A stretch of DNA of 64,000 bases from Dehalococcoidales bacterium (GTDB lineage: Bacteria; Chloroflexota; Dehalococcoidia; Dehalococcoidales; UBA3254): the NCBI GenBank assembly GCA_016926695.1, contig JAFGOB010000098.1, positions 11,053 to 75,052 of the forward strand, in the 5' to 3' direction. Made by a program: the position numbers and the translations under genes. Below, piece after piece: positions 8,951-17,711 of the stretch; position 1 is the first letter of the stretch, and every line of letters begins with the position of its first letter. The notes beneath the pieces were generated by a model. It had not been told where the DNA came from, did no database searches, and saw only the letters and a list, made by a program, of their open reading frames with translations.

Positions 8951-10345
8951 ATGATCGATCTGTTTTTAAGATGGTGGTTGTTCGTCAGACGCTATACCCG
9001 GTCACGGCCGGTCTGCCGGGATGTCAGGAATCCGTACGTGTTATTTCCGGCTGTTTGTCTGGCCGTGGTGTTGCTGATAGCAGCTTTCGCGTCAATTCAG
9101 GCCCAGGCCGCTGAAATCAAGGTCTTACCGTCCAGTGCGGCGCCGGAGTCAGATCTGACTGTTTCCGGCGCCGGTTTTATGCCGGAGTATACGGTAATTG
9201 TCAGTATAGACGGAGAAGAATGGGGAAAGACAGAGGTTTCCCCGAATGGCACCTTCTCACTGACCCTTCCCGTCCCGTCGCTGTCGCCGGGCGTTTACTC
9301 TGTCACGGCTGACGACGGTGAGGTATCGGCTCTGGCCCGCTTTAGAGTCCCGCAGGAAGAGGTCCCTTCCTCACCCCGCATCAGCGTGGCTCCATCGAGC
9401 GGCCTGCCCGGCTCAACCATAACACTGGAGGGAAGCGGTTTCAAACCTTTCTCCGGGGTGACTGTCACCATGGACGAAACGGAGATCGCCGATATCGAGG
9501 CTGACACTGAAGGAACATTTTCAACAAGTGCACTTGTTCCCGGTCTGCCGCCCGGAATGAAGCCGGTTATCGCCAACCCGGGACAGGCAGTCGCCGAGTT
9601 CAATGTCCTGGCCTCGCCGCAGGAATCACCCCGTACCGGGATACCCGATCTGGCCATCATGTCCGCTGAGTACCGGTTTGAAGAAGACAGCCGGGTGCTG
9701 GTCTTCTCGGTTGAGGTAATTAACCAGGGTGACGCCGAAACCGGCGATACACAGGTCCTCATTAGCGATGAAAGCAGGGTTTTCTCTCCAGCTTATGGCT
9801 CGCTCCGTGGCCTGTTACCGCAAGAAGCAGTGGCACCTGGAATCTGGCTGGAGATTCCCGGAGATGAGTACGGAACAACCCATTCTTTTCTGATAGAGGT
9901 TGATCCTGAATCACAGATCGCCGACCGGAACAGGGACAATAACAGCCGGATTATGGAAATCAGTTTGCCGGAGCCGGAGACGGGACCGAACGCTGAGCCG
10001 GAAGAAGAACCGGAAATGGAGTCAGAAGTTGGGCCGGAGGTAGAACCGGACCTCGAATCTCCACAGCCTGGACTGCCCTGGCCCTGGATAGCCGTCATTC
10101 CGGCGGCAGCCGCCGGTGCTGCGGGATTTTGCCTTAAAAAAAGACTGGATAAAAGGAAAGTCAGGCTTCCCAAAGATATTGAGATACGCGCCCGCAGTGC
10201 TCTCCGTAATCATCGCATCGATTCGGATAAGCCCGTGCGTTTGGATCATGAAATACGGCTGAGTATCATTGCGGACCCCGGTAAACAGTATATTGAACCG
10301 GGAAAAATCCAGGTTGTTGATGAGCAGAAGGAGAAGACGGAATGA
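8951..10345 (+). CDS. single-pass surface protein with TIG-like and CARDB domains
   Basis: 464 residues. A basic N-terminus precedes a signal or anchor helix ending near AQAAE (about residue 54). Two TIG/IPT-like beta domains (about 55-135 and 140-222; GAGFMPEYTV and GSGFKPFSGV) are followed by one CARDB-like domain (about 230-345) and a Glu/Pro-rich spacer. A membrane helix (WPWIAVIPAAAAGAAGF), a KKRLDKRK stop-transfer patch and a cytoplasmic tail of about 60 residues complete it. The layout (outside repeats, one helix, inside tail) repeats on a larger scale in the protein at 41065-44253. The stop overlaps the start of the next gene (ATGA), so the two are translationally coupled. The start codon is uncertain because its ribosome site is weak. 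Confidence 0.75.
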   Translation: MIDLFLRWWLFVRRYTRSRPVCRDVRNPYVLFPAVCLAVVLLIAAFASIQAQAAEIKVLPSSAAPESDLTVSGAGFMPEYTVIVSIDGEEWGKTEVSPNGTFSLTLPVPSLSPGVYSVTADDGEVSALARFRVPQEEVPSSPRISVAPSSGLPGSTITLEGSGFKPFSGVTVTMDETEIADIEADTEGTFSTSALVPGLPPGMKPVIANPGQAVAEFNVLASPQESPRTGIPDLAIMSAEYRFEEDSRVLVFSVEVINQGDAETGDTQVLISDESRVFSPAYGSLRGLLPQEAVAPGIWLEIPGDEYGTTHSFLIEVDPESQIADRNRDNNSRIMEISLPEPETGPNAEPEEEPEMESEVGPEVEPDLESPQPGLPWPWIAVIPAAAAGAAGFCLKKRLDKRKVRLPKDIEIRARSALRNHRIDSDKPVRLDHEIRLSIIADPGKQYIEPGKIQVVDEQKEKTE

Positions 10346-10917
10346 GTAAAGAGCAGGTTACGCTAAACCATTTTTTCTCTTCACAGACGCAGCTTTCAAC
10401 CAGAAGTTTCTCACCGGTGGAATCGTGTGAGAAGATGTTGTCCGTGAAAAGGCTGCTTTTACAGCAGGCCGGAGTCACCTGGCCGCTTGTGCTGGATACT
10501 TTTCTGGAGAAGACCAGGGATATTTTGAATATCGATATCCCGGACATAATGACAGCCGCCTGGAACAAGTACAAAATACTCCTTAAATACAAGGATAAGG
10601 AAAAATATCCGCCGGACGATACTTTCCTGGTCCATCTGGCTGAGCATACCTTCCGCTCGATGCACCAGCCTTTTATCGAAATACGGGTTAATGACCAACT
10701 TGTAGATACCATAGATTTCGAGATCGCTCTGTCCCTGACCCTCAAGGGAATAGCCCTCAAGATACGGGACGGGAAAATCAGGGAAATATCCGCAGGGGAA
10801 TGTAAAGGCAAAGGCAGTGTACATTGTGAAAACCGATTAATCCTGGAGAAGGAAACAAAGTCATTCACTCTGCCCGGTACAATCAGTCTGGGCGATGGTG
10901 TGCCCATAGTAGGGTGA
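10342..10917 (+). CDS. cytosolic protein of unknown function, coupled to the surface protein
   Basis: 191 residues with no signal peptide or membrane helix. It starts at the ATG that overlaps the stop of the preceding gene by four bases, implying coupled translation and probably a joint function with the cytoplasmic tail of that membrane protein. Residues 25-110 are predicted helical by composition; the C-terminal half (FIEIRVNDQLVDTIDFEI onwards) looks like a beta sandwich. I do not recognise the family. It is followed by a perfect inverted repeat that may end the transcript. Confidence 0.6.
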   Translation: MSKEQVTLNHFFSSQTQLSTRSFSPVESCEKMLSVKRLLLQQAGVTWPLVLDTFLEKTRDILNIDIPDIMTAAWNKYKILLKYKDKEKYPPDDTFLVHLAEHTFRSMHQPFIEIRVNDQLVDTIDFEIALSLTLKGIALKIRDGKIREISAGECKGKGSVHCENRLILEKETKSFTLPGTISLGDGVPIVG

Positions 10918-10924
10918 AAATACA

Positions 10925-10962
10925 GTTCGTTCCCGCAGGATGTTATTTATATGGGAACGAAC
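10925..10962. repeat. perfect 10-bp inverted repeat, possible transcript end
   Basis: GTTCGTTCCC (10925-10934) and GGGAACGAAC (10953-10962) form a perfect 10-bp stem around an 18-base loop just after the 191-residue gene. No T run follows, so it is either a weak terminator, an RNA-stabilising hairpin or a protein-binding site. Confidence 0.5.
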
Positions 10963-11039
10963 CGGTCTAAGTCACCTGTAATGCGCGAAAAAGGAATCAC
11001 ATATAGCGGGTCAATCATTCATTTTATAGTACCGCTATT

Positions 11040-11858
11040 CTACCCTCCCCAGCTCATGCCGGCATCGCTGACAACCGTCCCGTTTACATCTACGATAGCG
11101 GCGCCGCCGTCGAGTACCAGCACGGCCCCGGTCATAAAGGTGGAGTCTTCCCCGGCCAGGTAAACGCAGACGCCTGTCATCTCCTGGGGAGAAGCCATCC
11201 TGCGCAGGGGCACGTTTTTGGAGAAGTAGGCCAGAGTCCCGTCCATATCCTTGTTCAATTTGGTGGCCAGACCGGCCATGGAATTTTCTATCATAGCCGT
11301 GCGGGTGCCGCCCGGGCAGACCACGTTGCAGCGTATTTTATATACCCCGTAGTCCAGTGCAGCCTGCTGGGTCAGCATGATAAGTCCGGCCTTGGAGGAA
11401 CAATAAGCGGGCATGGCGGGGATGCAGCGCAGCCCGGCCAGCGAGGCCACATTTATTATCGATCCTCCGCCGGCTTTCTTCATGTACGGTATCGCCACCT
11501 TCATGGTATACATGGGCCCGGTCAGGTTGGTCTCTATTACCCTGCTCCATGTTGAGGGATCGATTTCAGTGATGGATCCCGCCGTATCAACCCCGGCATT
11601 GTTTACCAGCACGTCCAGCTTCCCGCCGAATTCGATTGTCCGTTCTACCATCCGCGTGGCATCGTTTAAATTGGCTACATCTCCGGCGCAGGTAATTACC
11701 CAGCCCCTGGGTATACGGGAGGCTTCCTCGTCGAGCACCTCCTGCCGCCTGCCTGTGATGCATACCTTGGCCCCTTCAGCCACAAAGCGTTCGGCTATGG
11801 CTGCCCCGATCCCCGTGCCTCCTCCGGTGATGAGTGCTACTTTACCCTCCAGTTGCAT
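11040..11858 (-). CDS. short-chain dehydrogenase/reductase (SDR)
   Basis: 272 residues from the ATG at 11858, which has AGGAGG 8 bases upstream; an in-frame ATG at 11879 is less likely. It is a classical SDR with the NAD(P)-binding glycine motif TGGGTGIG, the NNAG motif, a catalytic Ser in INVASLAG, and YCSSK as the catalytic Tyr-Lys pair. The residue after the second beta strand region (TGRRQ) suggests NADP(H), but this is weak evidence. It is the last gene of the minus-strand flavoenzyme run and would oxidise or reduce a hydroxyl/keto group of the pathway substrate. Confidence 0.9.
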   Translation of the reverse strand: MQLEGKVALITGGGTGIGAAIAERFVAEGAKVCITGRRQEVLDEEASRIPRGWVITCAGDVANLNDATRMVERTIEFGGKLDVLVNNAGVDTAGSITEIDPSTWSRVIETNLTGPMYTMKVAIPYMKKAGGGSIINVASLAGLRCIPAMPAYCSSKAGLIMLTQQAALDYGVYKIRCNVVCPGGTRTAMIENSMAGLATKLNKDMDGTLAYFSKNVPLRRMASPQEMTGVCVYLAGEDSTFMTGAVLVLDGGAAIVDVNGTVVSDAGMSWGG

Positions 11859-11962
11859 TGTTGGTTCCTCCTGTTTCATGTTGATAACAAGTGTCAGTAA
11901 AACGGCCGTTGAGACCGGGCCGGGCCCCGGGCCCGGCTGTCATAAAAATTATATCAGGTGCC

Positions 11963-13855
11963 TTATTCAATATCCATGGCGGCAAAGAATCCTTCCCTGA
12001 CAGCGCTTGCCAGGTTGCCCCTGCGGTTGTGGCAGTCCCCGATAACGAAAACCTCGGGGGCCAGTCCGTCCAGCATGGTCACTAATGCGCTGCGTGGCTC
12101 TATACCCAGGGCCAGCACCACTGTATCACAGGGAATTTCTTTCTTTTGCCCGTCCTGACCGGTCACTTCCGCTCCCGTGGCTGTTATGGCTTCCAGTTTG
12201 ACGCCGGTCATTATTTCGGTATCGTGTTTTTTCAACATGTCCCAGACCGTTCGGACGCCTATAAAGGGGGCGTTGACATTGATTTCTTCCGGGGTAAGCA
12301 TGTCGATCAATGTGACTTTCTTGCCCTGCTGGGCCAGGTTAAGGGCTGTTTCCGAGCCTGTCAGTCCGGCTCCGGCCACCAGGACGCTACTTCCGGTTTT
12401 CATTTTCCCTAGCTCTACATCGGCGGCACAGGCCACCTTCGGACCCTCAATCCCCGGAATGCGGGGAATGAAGGGGTCTGATCCCACGCCGATGATCAGC
12501 ACGTCCGGGTTTTCACTCTTTACCAGTTCGGGGGTAGCCGGTGTGGACAGCCTGATCTCAATGCCGTGTATATTCATGGCCGTGCGTACCGACCATTCCA
12601 GGTAGTCTTTCATATCCGCCTTGAAGGGAGCGGCTGAAGCGGCGTTTATTGTCCCTCCCAGCCTGTCTTCTTTTTCCAGCAGAACTACCCGGTGTCCCCT
12701 CCCGGCCGCTCTTCGGGCGGCTTCCAGACCGGCCGGTCCGCCGCCTGCTATTACCACCTTCTTTTGCCGCTTTATCGGCGGAAGATTCAAGAAATCAGCT
12801 TCCCGTCCGTTCAGCGGATTGACAACGCAGCGGATGGGTATATAAAAATGATGGGTGCGGTTGATGCAGGTATTGCACCTGATGCACGGCCTGATGTTGC
12901 TTTCCTCTCCCCTGCGGAACTTGTTGACGGATTCCGGGTCGGCCAGAAGCGCCCGGTTCATGGCCACCATGTCCGCCTTGTTTTCAGCTATTATCTGCTC
13001 GGCCATGGGCATATTGATCGATCCCAGGGCTGTCACCGGGATTTTCAGCGCTTTTTTATAGGTCTCAGCGTAATGAACGTTAATGCCCCTGGGAACGTAG
13101 GTGGGCTGGATCATCAATGAAGACAGTTCAGGTACGTACAGGTTCCCGACAGAGATATGGGCAAGGTCTATCCTGTCCTGTATCATTTTGGCAAAGGCCA
13201 TTTGCTCTTCCAGCCTTATTCCGTCAGGCGCAAGCTCATCCGCGCTGATGCGGTATTCAATGGCCAGCCGATCGCCGACCTTATCCCGGATGGCATCCAG
13301 CAACTGGAGCATAAAGCGGGCCCTGTTTTCAAAGGAACCGCCGTAAGCATCAGTCCGCTGGTTTTGCCTGGCGGAGAGGAACTGGCTGATCAGGTGACCG
13401 TGAGCGGCGTGGATCATGATCATATCCATACCGGCATTCATGGCACGGAATGCGGCCATGGCAAAGGAATCGATTATCGATTTGATATCAGCCTGGCTGA
13501 GGGTCATGGGAGTGCGGACAACCCTGAAGTCCAGGTAGGTCAGCTCGATGGAAGCTCTGGCCCCGTATCGCTGGATAGCCTCGGCCAGCTTATTGAGACC
13601 GTTGATGATTTTGTCCGACCCCATGTCGAGAATGTGTCCCACATTACGTGTTATTTCGCTTGATACTGGTGAGTCACCCACCGTGACAATACCCGCCCCT
13701 CCCTTTGCCAGCGTCCTTTCCCACTCGATAAGTTCACGGGAAACATCGCAGTCGCTGGTAGCCAGGAAAGGCATGGCAGGAGCGGTCTCTATGCGGTTTT
13801 TAACCGTTATATTTCCTATTTTCAGCGGTGTAAAGATATGCTTATAGTTGCTCAA
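11963..13855 (-). CDS. NADH:flavin oxidoreductase, Old Yellow Enzyme with FeS and FAD domains
   Basis: 630 residues, starting at TTG 13855 with AAGGAAG 7 bases before it. It has an FMN-binding TIM barrel (1 to about 340; motifs IHAAHGHLISQFLSA and YGGSFENRARF). A four-cysteine [4Fe-4S] motif (CIRCNTC then Cys 12 residues on) links to an FAD/NAD(P)-binding half starting VVIAGGGPAGLEAARR. This is the layout of 2,4-dienoyl-CoA reductase FadH and of bile-acid BaiCD/BaiH: hydride passes from NAD(P)H via FAD, FeS and FMN to an activated C=C bond. It lies 27 bases after the SnoaL-like gene. The substrate is unknown, but an enone or dienoyl group on a ring compound fits its neighbours. Confidence 0.92.
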   Translation of the reverse strand: MSNYKHIFTPLKIGNITVKNRIETAPAMPFLATSDCDVSRELIEWERTLAKGGAGIVTVGDSPVSSEITRNVGHILDMGSDKIINGLNKLAEAIQRYGARASIELTYLDFRVVRTPMTLSQADIKSIIDSFAMAAFRAMNAGMDMIMIHAAHGHLISQFLSARQNQRTDAYGGSFENRARFMLQLLDAIRDKVGDRLAIEYRISADELAPDGIRLEEQMAFAKMIQDRIDLAHISVGNLYVPELSSLMIQPTYVPRGINVHYAETYKKALKIPVTALGSINMPMAEQIIAENKADMVAMNRALLADPESVNKFRRGEESNIRPCIRCNTCINRTHHFYIPIRCVVNPLNGREADFLNLPPIKRQKKVVIAGGGPAGLEAARRAAGRGHRVVLLEKEDRLGGTINAASAAPFKADMKDYLEWSVRTAMNIHGIEIRLSTPATPELVKSENPDVLIIGVGSDPFIPRIPGIEGPKVACAADVELGKMKTGSSVLVAGAGLTGSETALNLAQQGKKVTLIDMLTPEEINVNAPFIGVRTVWDMLKKHDTEIMTGVKLEAITATGAEVTGQDGQKKEIPCDTVVLALGIEPRSALVTMLDGLAPEVFVIGDCHNRRGNLASAVREGFFAAMDIE

Positions 13856-13882
13856 TTTTCTACTTCCTTACTTTGTTTTTTC

Positions 13883-14311
13883 TCAGGCCTTGCCTTTCAG
13901 ACGGTCCGTGTGTCCCAGTTGCCGGAAGAGCTTCAGGCTGTCGGCTACATCCCAGTGCTCGGCTATTTTGCCGTCCTGTATGCGAAAGATGTCCACGCAG
14001 TCAAATTCAAGCCGGTTTCCGCTGGGCGGTATGCCCAGCCAGTCCCCTCCGTTATGCGTCCCGCTGGTGGTGCACCAGGCCATCACGATATCTCCCTCCG
14101 CCACGATTTTATTAACGGTATATTTGAAATCGGGCATAGCCTTGAAGGTCTTTTTGAAAAATTCCAAAAAACCGGCCTTTCCCTGCGCTACATCGGCATT
14201 ATGCTGGATGTAGTCATCCCTCATAATTTCGTCCAGGGATCTGAAATCATGGTTGATAAATACGGAGTTGATAAACCTTTCCACAATTTTCCCGTTGCTT
14301 GTATCAGTCAT
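13883..14311 (-). CDS. SnoaL-like (NTF2-fold) protein
   Basis: 142 residues with a GGGAGG ribosome site before the ATG. The pattern DYIQHNADVAQGKAGFLEFF, then MAWCTTSGTHNGGDWLGIPPSG and VDIFRIQDGKIAEHWD, is typical of SnoaL/ester-cyclase-type NTF2-fold proteins. Members cyclise polyketides, isomerise or dehydrate ring substrates, or have no known activity. BaiE, the bile-acid 7-alpha dehydratase, has the same fold. Here it sits between an SDR and an OYE reductase, a good position for a dehydratase or isomerase. That role is inference; I cannot confirm catalytic residues. Confidence 0.82.
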   Translation of the reverse strand: MTDTSNGKIVERFINSVFINHDFRSLDEIMRDDYIQHNADVAQGKAGFLEFFKKTFKAMPDFKYTVNKIVAEGDIVMAWCTTSGTHNGGDWLGIPPSGNRLEFDCVDIFRIQDGKIAEHWDVADSLKLFRQLGHTDRLKGKA

Positions 14312-14339
14312 CGTCTTTTCCTCCCTGATATTAAGGTAA

Positions 14340-15116
14340 TTAAACCGAGGTCATGCCGCCGTCGACCGGTAAGGCATGGCCGGTGATATAGGAAGCCGCA
14401 TCCGAGCAGAGGAACATCACCGCTTCGGCCATCTCTTCCGGCTCGGCCATGCGCTTCATGGGGAGCATTTCCACCATCCTCTCCTTCTGTCCCTCTATGC
14501 TTCCTGTCAGGTTTTCAATTAACTGCGTTCGCAGGGTGGGCCCGGGGCAAATAATGTTGATCCTGATTCCTCTGGTGGCGTTCTCCAGCGCGGCCGCCTT
14601 GGTCAGACCGAAGAGCCCGATCTTGCTGGCATCGTAGGCGGAGAATCCGGGCACGGCCTTGTAGGCTCCCACCGAGGATGTGTTGACGATCGCTCCGTAT
14701 TTCTGTTTTTGCATTTGCCTGATTTCGTATTTCATGCAGTAAAAGACGCCTGTCAGATTGATATTGATGGTCCGTTCCCACAGTTCTTCGGGCATTTCCG
14801 CCACCGGGACAACGGGTACGCGCTTCCCGTCCGGGCCGATGCCGGCGTTGTTGAAAGCAAAGTCCACTTTCCCGTAGGTTTCAACGCTTCTGGCTATGAG
14901 CGACTCAACATCCGCTGCTTTGGAAACATCGCAGGGGATGAAGGTGGCTTCACCGCCGGCCTCCCTGATGAGCCGGACGGTCTCTTCAGCACCGCCTGTA
15001 TTTTTATCCGTGGCGATTACCACTTTGGCCCCTTCTCGGCCAAAAACCTGCGCGGTGACCCGGCCTATGCCTGATGCGCCGCCGGTTACCAGGGCAACCT
15101 TGCCTTCAAATCTCAT
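14340..15116 (-). CDS. short-chain dehydrogenase/reductase (SDR)
   Basis: 258 residues, with AGGAGG about 11 bases before the ATG. Classical SDR motifs are present: TGGASGIG for the cofactor, NNAGIG, a catalytic Ser in VNTSSVGAY and YDASK as the Tyr-Lys pair. The acidic or basic residue that sets cofactor choice (IATDKNTGG) contains an Asp, which favours NAD(H). It precedes the SnoaL-like gene by 28 bases in the same minus-strand run, suggesting alcohol/ketone conversion next to a dehydration or reduction step. Confidence 0.9.
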   Translation of the reverse strand: MRFEGKVALVTGGASGIGRVTAQVFGREGAKVVIATDKNTGGAEETVRLIREAGGEATFIPCDVSKAADVESLIARSVETYGKVDFAFNNAGIGPDGKRVPVVPVAEMPEELWERTININLTGVFYCMKYEIRQMQKQKYGAIVNTSSVGAYKAVPGFSAYDASKIGLFGLTKAAALENATRGIRINIICPGPTLRTQLIENLTGSIEGQKERMVEMLPMKRMAEPEEMAEAVMFLCSDAASYITGHALPVDGGMTSV

Positions 15117-15451
15117 TTTCGGCTGAACCTCCTCTTATTCTCTGTCTCTCTCTACGGCCGATCGCTATCCACACTTAGAGCCGCGAAGAGGATTTATCTG
15201 GTCATTGAGCCCCGGAAGCCTCCCTTTACTATATGTAACATTGTAAATTATTGCTAACAGCGAAGCCTGGTTGAGCCGCAAGCGAGCACTATTACTCCTT
15301 CATTGCCTTGCGCAGCTTGACGGCAACCCAGGCTGAGCCAAATTCATTAACATGAAATATTTAATGTCGTCGTAGACACATGTCCGGGATTACGGTAATT
15401 TTACATTTCTGCCTCTATATACCGTATTCAGCTCCAAGGGGAGGCTGTCTA
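15117..15451. other. gap in the flavoenzyme run; no gene seen
   Basis: 335 bases between the SDR start (15116) and the cupin-like gene stop (15452). No convincing open frame is present on either strand. It probably carries a promoter for the minus-strand SDR-SnoaL-OYE-SDR group, but the box pairs I tried have poor spacing, so none is called. Confidence 0.35.
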
Positions 15452-15889
15452 CTAAATATATTTCTTCCCCATCCCGGCAGTGAAGTGGAATATAGGTCTG
15501 TCCACCCTGCGAATGGTCAGGGGACCGTGTTCTGTACCGGCCGGGATGAAGGCTATGAAGCTCTTGTCCAGGATGTTTTGCTTACCGTCCACCCAGAATT
15601 CTATTTCTCCTCCTAGGTCGTAGGGGTCGCTGGGGGTGGTGCCCACATAAGCTACCGCTTCATCATAGTCGTGCTTGTGGGCTTTAACAACGCCCTCGTC
15701 TGACTTGGTCTCGGGCCATTTCCCCGGCCAGAACCAGGCCACGTCCATGTAAAAAGCACCCTGGAGTACTTCACTGTTAAGCGACATCAGAAGCCTGGCT
15801 TCATGGCTGGCGAACCTGGGCGTCCAGGGGGCCGCGTTGCCGCGGTTGACCAGCTCGGTAAGAAAATAGCGTTTATCCCAGTTTCCCAT
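15452..15889 (-). CDS. cupin-like protein (paralogue of 30635 and 31086 products)
   Basis: 145 residues from the ATG at 15889, selected because AGGAG lies 8 bases upstream (an in-frame ATG exists at 15928). The core reads AHKHDYDEAVAYVG, then GGEIEFWVDGK, IPAGTEHGPL and RRVDRPIFHF: a small beta-barrel with His/Asp/Glu residues placed as in metal-binding cupins. It shares this pattern with two genes at 30635-31568, so the island carries three copies. No exact family name is known to me. A binding or isomerase role toward the pathway substrate is a guess. Confidence 0.75.
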   Translation of the reverse strand: MGNWDKRYFLTELVNRGNAAPWTPRFASHEARLLMSLNSEVLQGAFYMDVAWFWPGKWPETKSDEGVVKAHKHDYDEAVAYVGTTPSDPYDLGGEIEFWVDGKQNILDKSFIAFIPAGTEHGPLTIRRVDRPIFHFTAGMGKKYI

Positions 15890-16056
15890 CTGCTCTTCTC
15901 CTTGATTTTTTTTGATCTGCTCAAACATTAATTCGTGAGATCAGGGCCGGTCCTGAATGGGATGAGTACATCAACATAGTGATCGGCGTCGCGATCTCAT
16001 GATAGGCACTGACCCTGCACACAGGCAGGCGTTTCTTTCAGTGTCTGTACACTGAT

Positions 16057-16097
16057 AGAGATTACCACAGTCGCCCTGCGGGCCCCTCGCAATAACG
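16057..16097 (-). repeat. copy of a dispersed GTCATTGCGAGG-type repeat
   Basis: Read on the minus strand this is TCGTTATTGCGAGGGGCCCG, then a GCAGGGCGACTG core and GTAATCTC. It resembles the short intergenic repeat (GTCATTGCGAGG...GCGAC...GCAATCTC) found in many bacterial genomes. A second, more diverged copy lies at 52917-52955. The family link is from memory of the consensus and was not searched. Confidence 0.5.
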
Positions 16098-16107
16098 AGT
16101 TAAAACA

Positions 16108-16218
16108 AGTACTGACTGTACTGCAAAAAGGTATTATCTGAACATTTTGTCCAGAATATTAGCTTCGAAAATTAGCTAAAAATTCGTTTTTTAGACCTTT
16201 TTGCACCTGAGTCAGTAC
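16108..16218. repeat. 111-bp element with 24-bp imperfect terminal inverted repeats
   Basis: The left arm (16108-16131) begins GTACTGACT and ends TGCAAAAAGGT. The right arm (16195-16218), read in reverse complement, begins GTACTGACT and ends TGCAAAAAGGT with only the middle bases differing. The 63-base centre is AT-rich and non-coding. It looks like a miniature inverted-repeat element or an unusually long stem-loop. No clear target-site duplication is visible. Confidence 0.5.
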
Positions 16219-16250
16219 TCTATTCATAAACTGTCTTTCTTTTTTTCTTT

Positions 16251-17702
16251 CTAAGAACGTCCCAGGTATTTCAGGGCGTTTCTCCCGGCAATGCGGCCGG
16301 AATTAAGGGCAAAGGCCGAAGAAAGCCCGGAGGCGACCCTGATGCAGTAGCTGTCCCCGAAGATGCCGCCGGCATCGTATCCGCCGGCATAAAGCCCCGG
16401 GATAACCCGGTCCTTTTTATCCAGGACCTCGGTATTCTGGTTGATTTTGATGCCGCCCATGGTGCCGAGGAAGACGGTACGGGCTTTTATGGCATAGAAG
16501 CGCGGGCCGGTCAACTGGCGGAGATACCTGGGATTCTTGGCAAAAAGGTCGTCATGGCCCTTGCTGCAAAAACCGTTATATTCCTCGACGGTCGCCTTTA
16601 GAGTGGCTGGCTCCACGCCTATCTTTGAAGCCAGCGCCTCTAAGGAATCGGCTGCGAAGACCTCGGACGAGCCGCGGCTGACAGCGACTTCGATCTCTTT
16701 TTCCAGGTTGGCAATACGGCTGCCGGGCGGAAAATCCATGGTCATGGTTTTTTCGACACCCGTTTCCATCATGCGCTGCTTGATGCTGTCGTCGAAGAGG
16801 CTGTAGGTCTGGCCCCCGGTCTGAAGGGCGTTGGCCCATCCCGACTCAGTATCGTAGAAGCCCACGGTCTCGTCACAGAAGCGCTCTCCCTGCTGGTTAA
16901 CCCACAGGTCCGGCTGGATAGCCGCGTTCTCTATCTGGTCTCCCATGGAAAAGCCGGGTCCGATAGGTCCCGTCCTCAGCAGCTCGACCATACCCATGCC
17001 CGATTCAGCCGCTCCGGCCTCCCAGGCCATGCGTATGCCATCGCCCGTTTTGTCGACATTTCCCAGCGGTATCAGGTTGTTGTCAAGATCAAAACCGGCA
17101 TATTTTTTGATCCATTCTTTGTGGTTGGCATAGCCGCCGCTGGCGATTATTACCACCCCCGTGGAGACCTGCATTTCTTCTCCGTCTGCATCAGCGATAA
17201 CGCCGGAAATGCGGTTCCCGCTCTTGATAATCCTCTTTACCGTTGTGCCCAGGGCAAAGGCGGTGTTCTTTTCCCTGGCTTTGGTAGCCAGGGCTTTGAC
17301 CACGGCCTCCCCTCTGCCCTTGATACGGTGGTATGTCCGGTGGGCGTCAGGCATATTTATGGTTACATCCAGGAATTCGACCCCTGCTCTGGTAAGCCAG
17401 CCGATTGTATCTGCCGACAGGTCCACGGTGGCCCTGACCAGCCGGGGATTAGCCCTCCAGTGACTGTAGTCCATGATATTTTTAAAGGCCTGGTCGCGGC
17501 TGTAGGTGATATAGTCGGCCCGCTGCATTTCGCTTTCTACTGCGAAGGTACCGTGGAAGAAATTGGATGTTCCTCCCAGGGAACGCTGTTTCTCAAAGAC
17601 TACACCGCTTACCCCTTTTTCAGCCAGAGTAGCGGCAGCCGCCAGGCCGGCGGCGCCGGAACCGATAATCACAACGTCGGACTTGCCCGGAATATTGTTC
17701 AT
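16251..17702 (-). CDS. FAD-dependent oxidoreductase, fumarate-reductase/KstD-like
   Basis: 483 residues of the FAD-binding-2 family. The N-terminal FAD motif is VVIIGSGAAGLAAAATLAEKG followed by an E-K ribose contact; the C-terminal half has GTMGGIKINQNTEV and the closing IPGLYAGGYDAGG FAD segment. There is no signal peptide or heme motif, so it is cytosolic and relies on an external electron donor. The family includes fumarate reductases, ketosteroid dehydrogenases and bile-acid flavoprotein reductases (BaiP/BaiJ type). It lies 9 bases after the NuoG/GltD-fusion gene, a likely source of its electrons. A same-length paralogue lies at 23328-24779. Substrate unknown. Confidence 0.88.
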   Translation of the reverse strand: MNNIPGKSDVVIIGSGAAGLAAAATLAEKGVSGVVFEKQRSLGGTSNFFHGTFAVESEMQRADYITYSRDQAFKNIMDYSHWRANPRLVRATVDLSADTIGWLTRAGVEFLDVTINMPDAHRTYHRIKGRGEAVVKALATKAREKNTAFALGTTVKRIIKSGNRISGVIADADGEEMQVSTGVVIIASGGYANHKEWIKKYAGFDLDNNLIPLGNVDKTGDGIRMAWEAGAAESGMGMVELLRTGPIGPGFSMGDQIENAAIQPDLWVNQQGERFCDETVGFYDTESGWANALQTGGQTYSLFDDSIKQRMMETGVEKTMTMDFPPGSRIANLEKEIEVAVSRGSSEVFAADSLEALASKIGVEPATLKATVEEYNGFCSKGHDDLFAKNPRYLRQLTGPRFYAIKARTVFLGTMGGIKINQNTEVLDKKDRVIPGLYAGGYDAGGIFGDSYCIRVASGLSSAFALNSGRIAGRNALKYLGRS

Positions 17703-17711
17703 TTTTCCTCC

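Larger units (their letters stand above)
15890..16250. other. repeat-rich gap in the flavoenzyme run
   Basis: This 361-base stretch carries no gene. It holds a perfect palindrome CAGTGT-N4-ACACTG (16039-16054), a copy of a dispersed intergenic repeat (16057-16097) and a long imperfect inverted repeat (16108-16218). The last two are listed separately. Confidence 0.5.

Noticed and set aside
13000..13855. Long plus-strand open frames opposite the OYE and NuoG-like genes
   Set aside because: They are mirror-frame effects of GC-rich codons; no ribosome sites or domain patterns.
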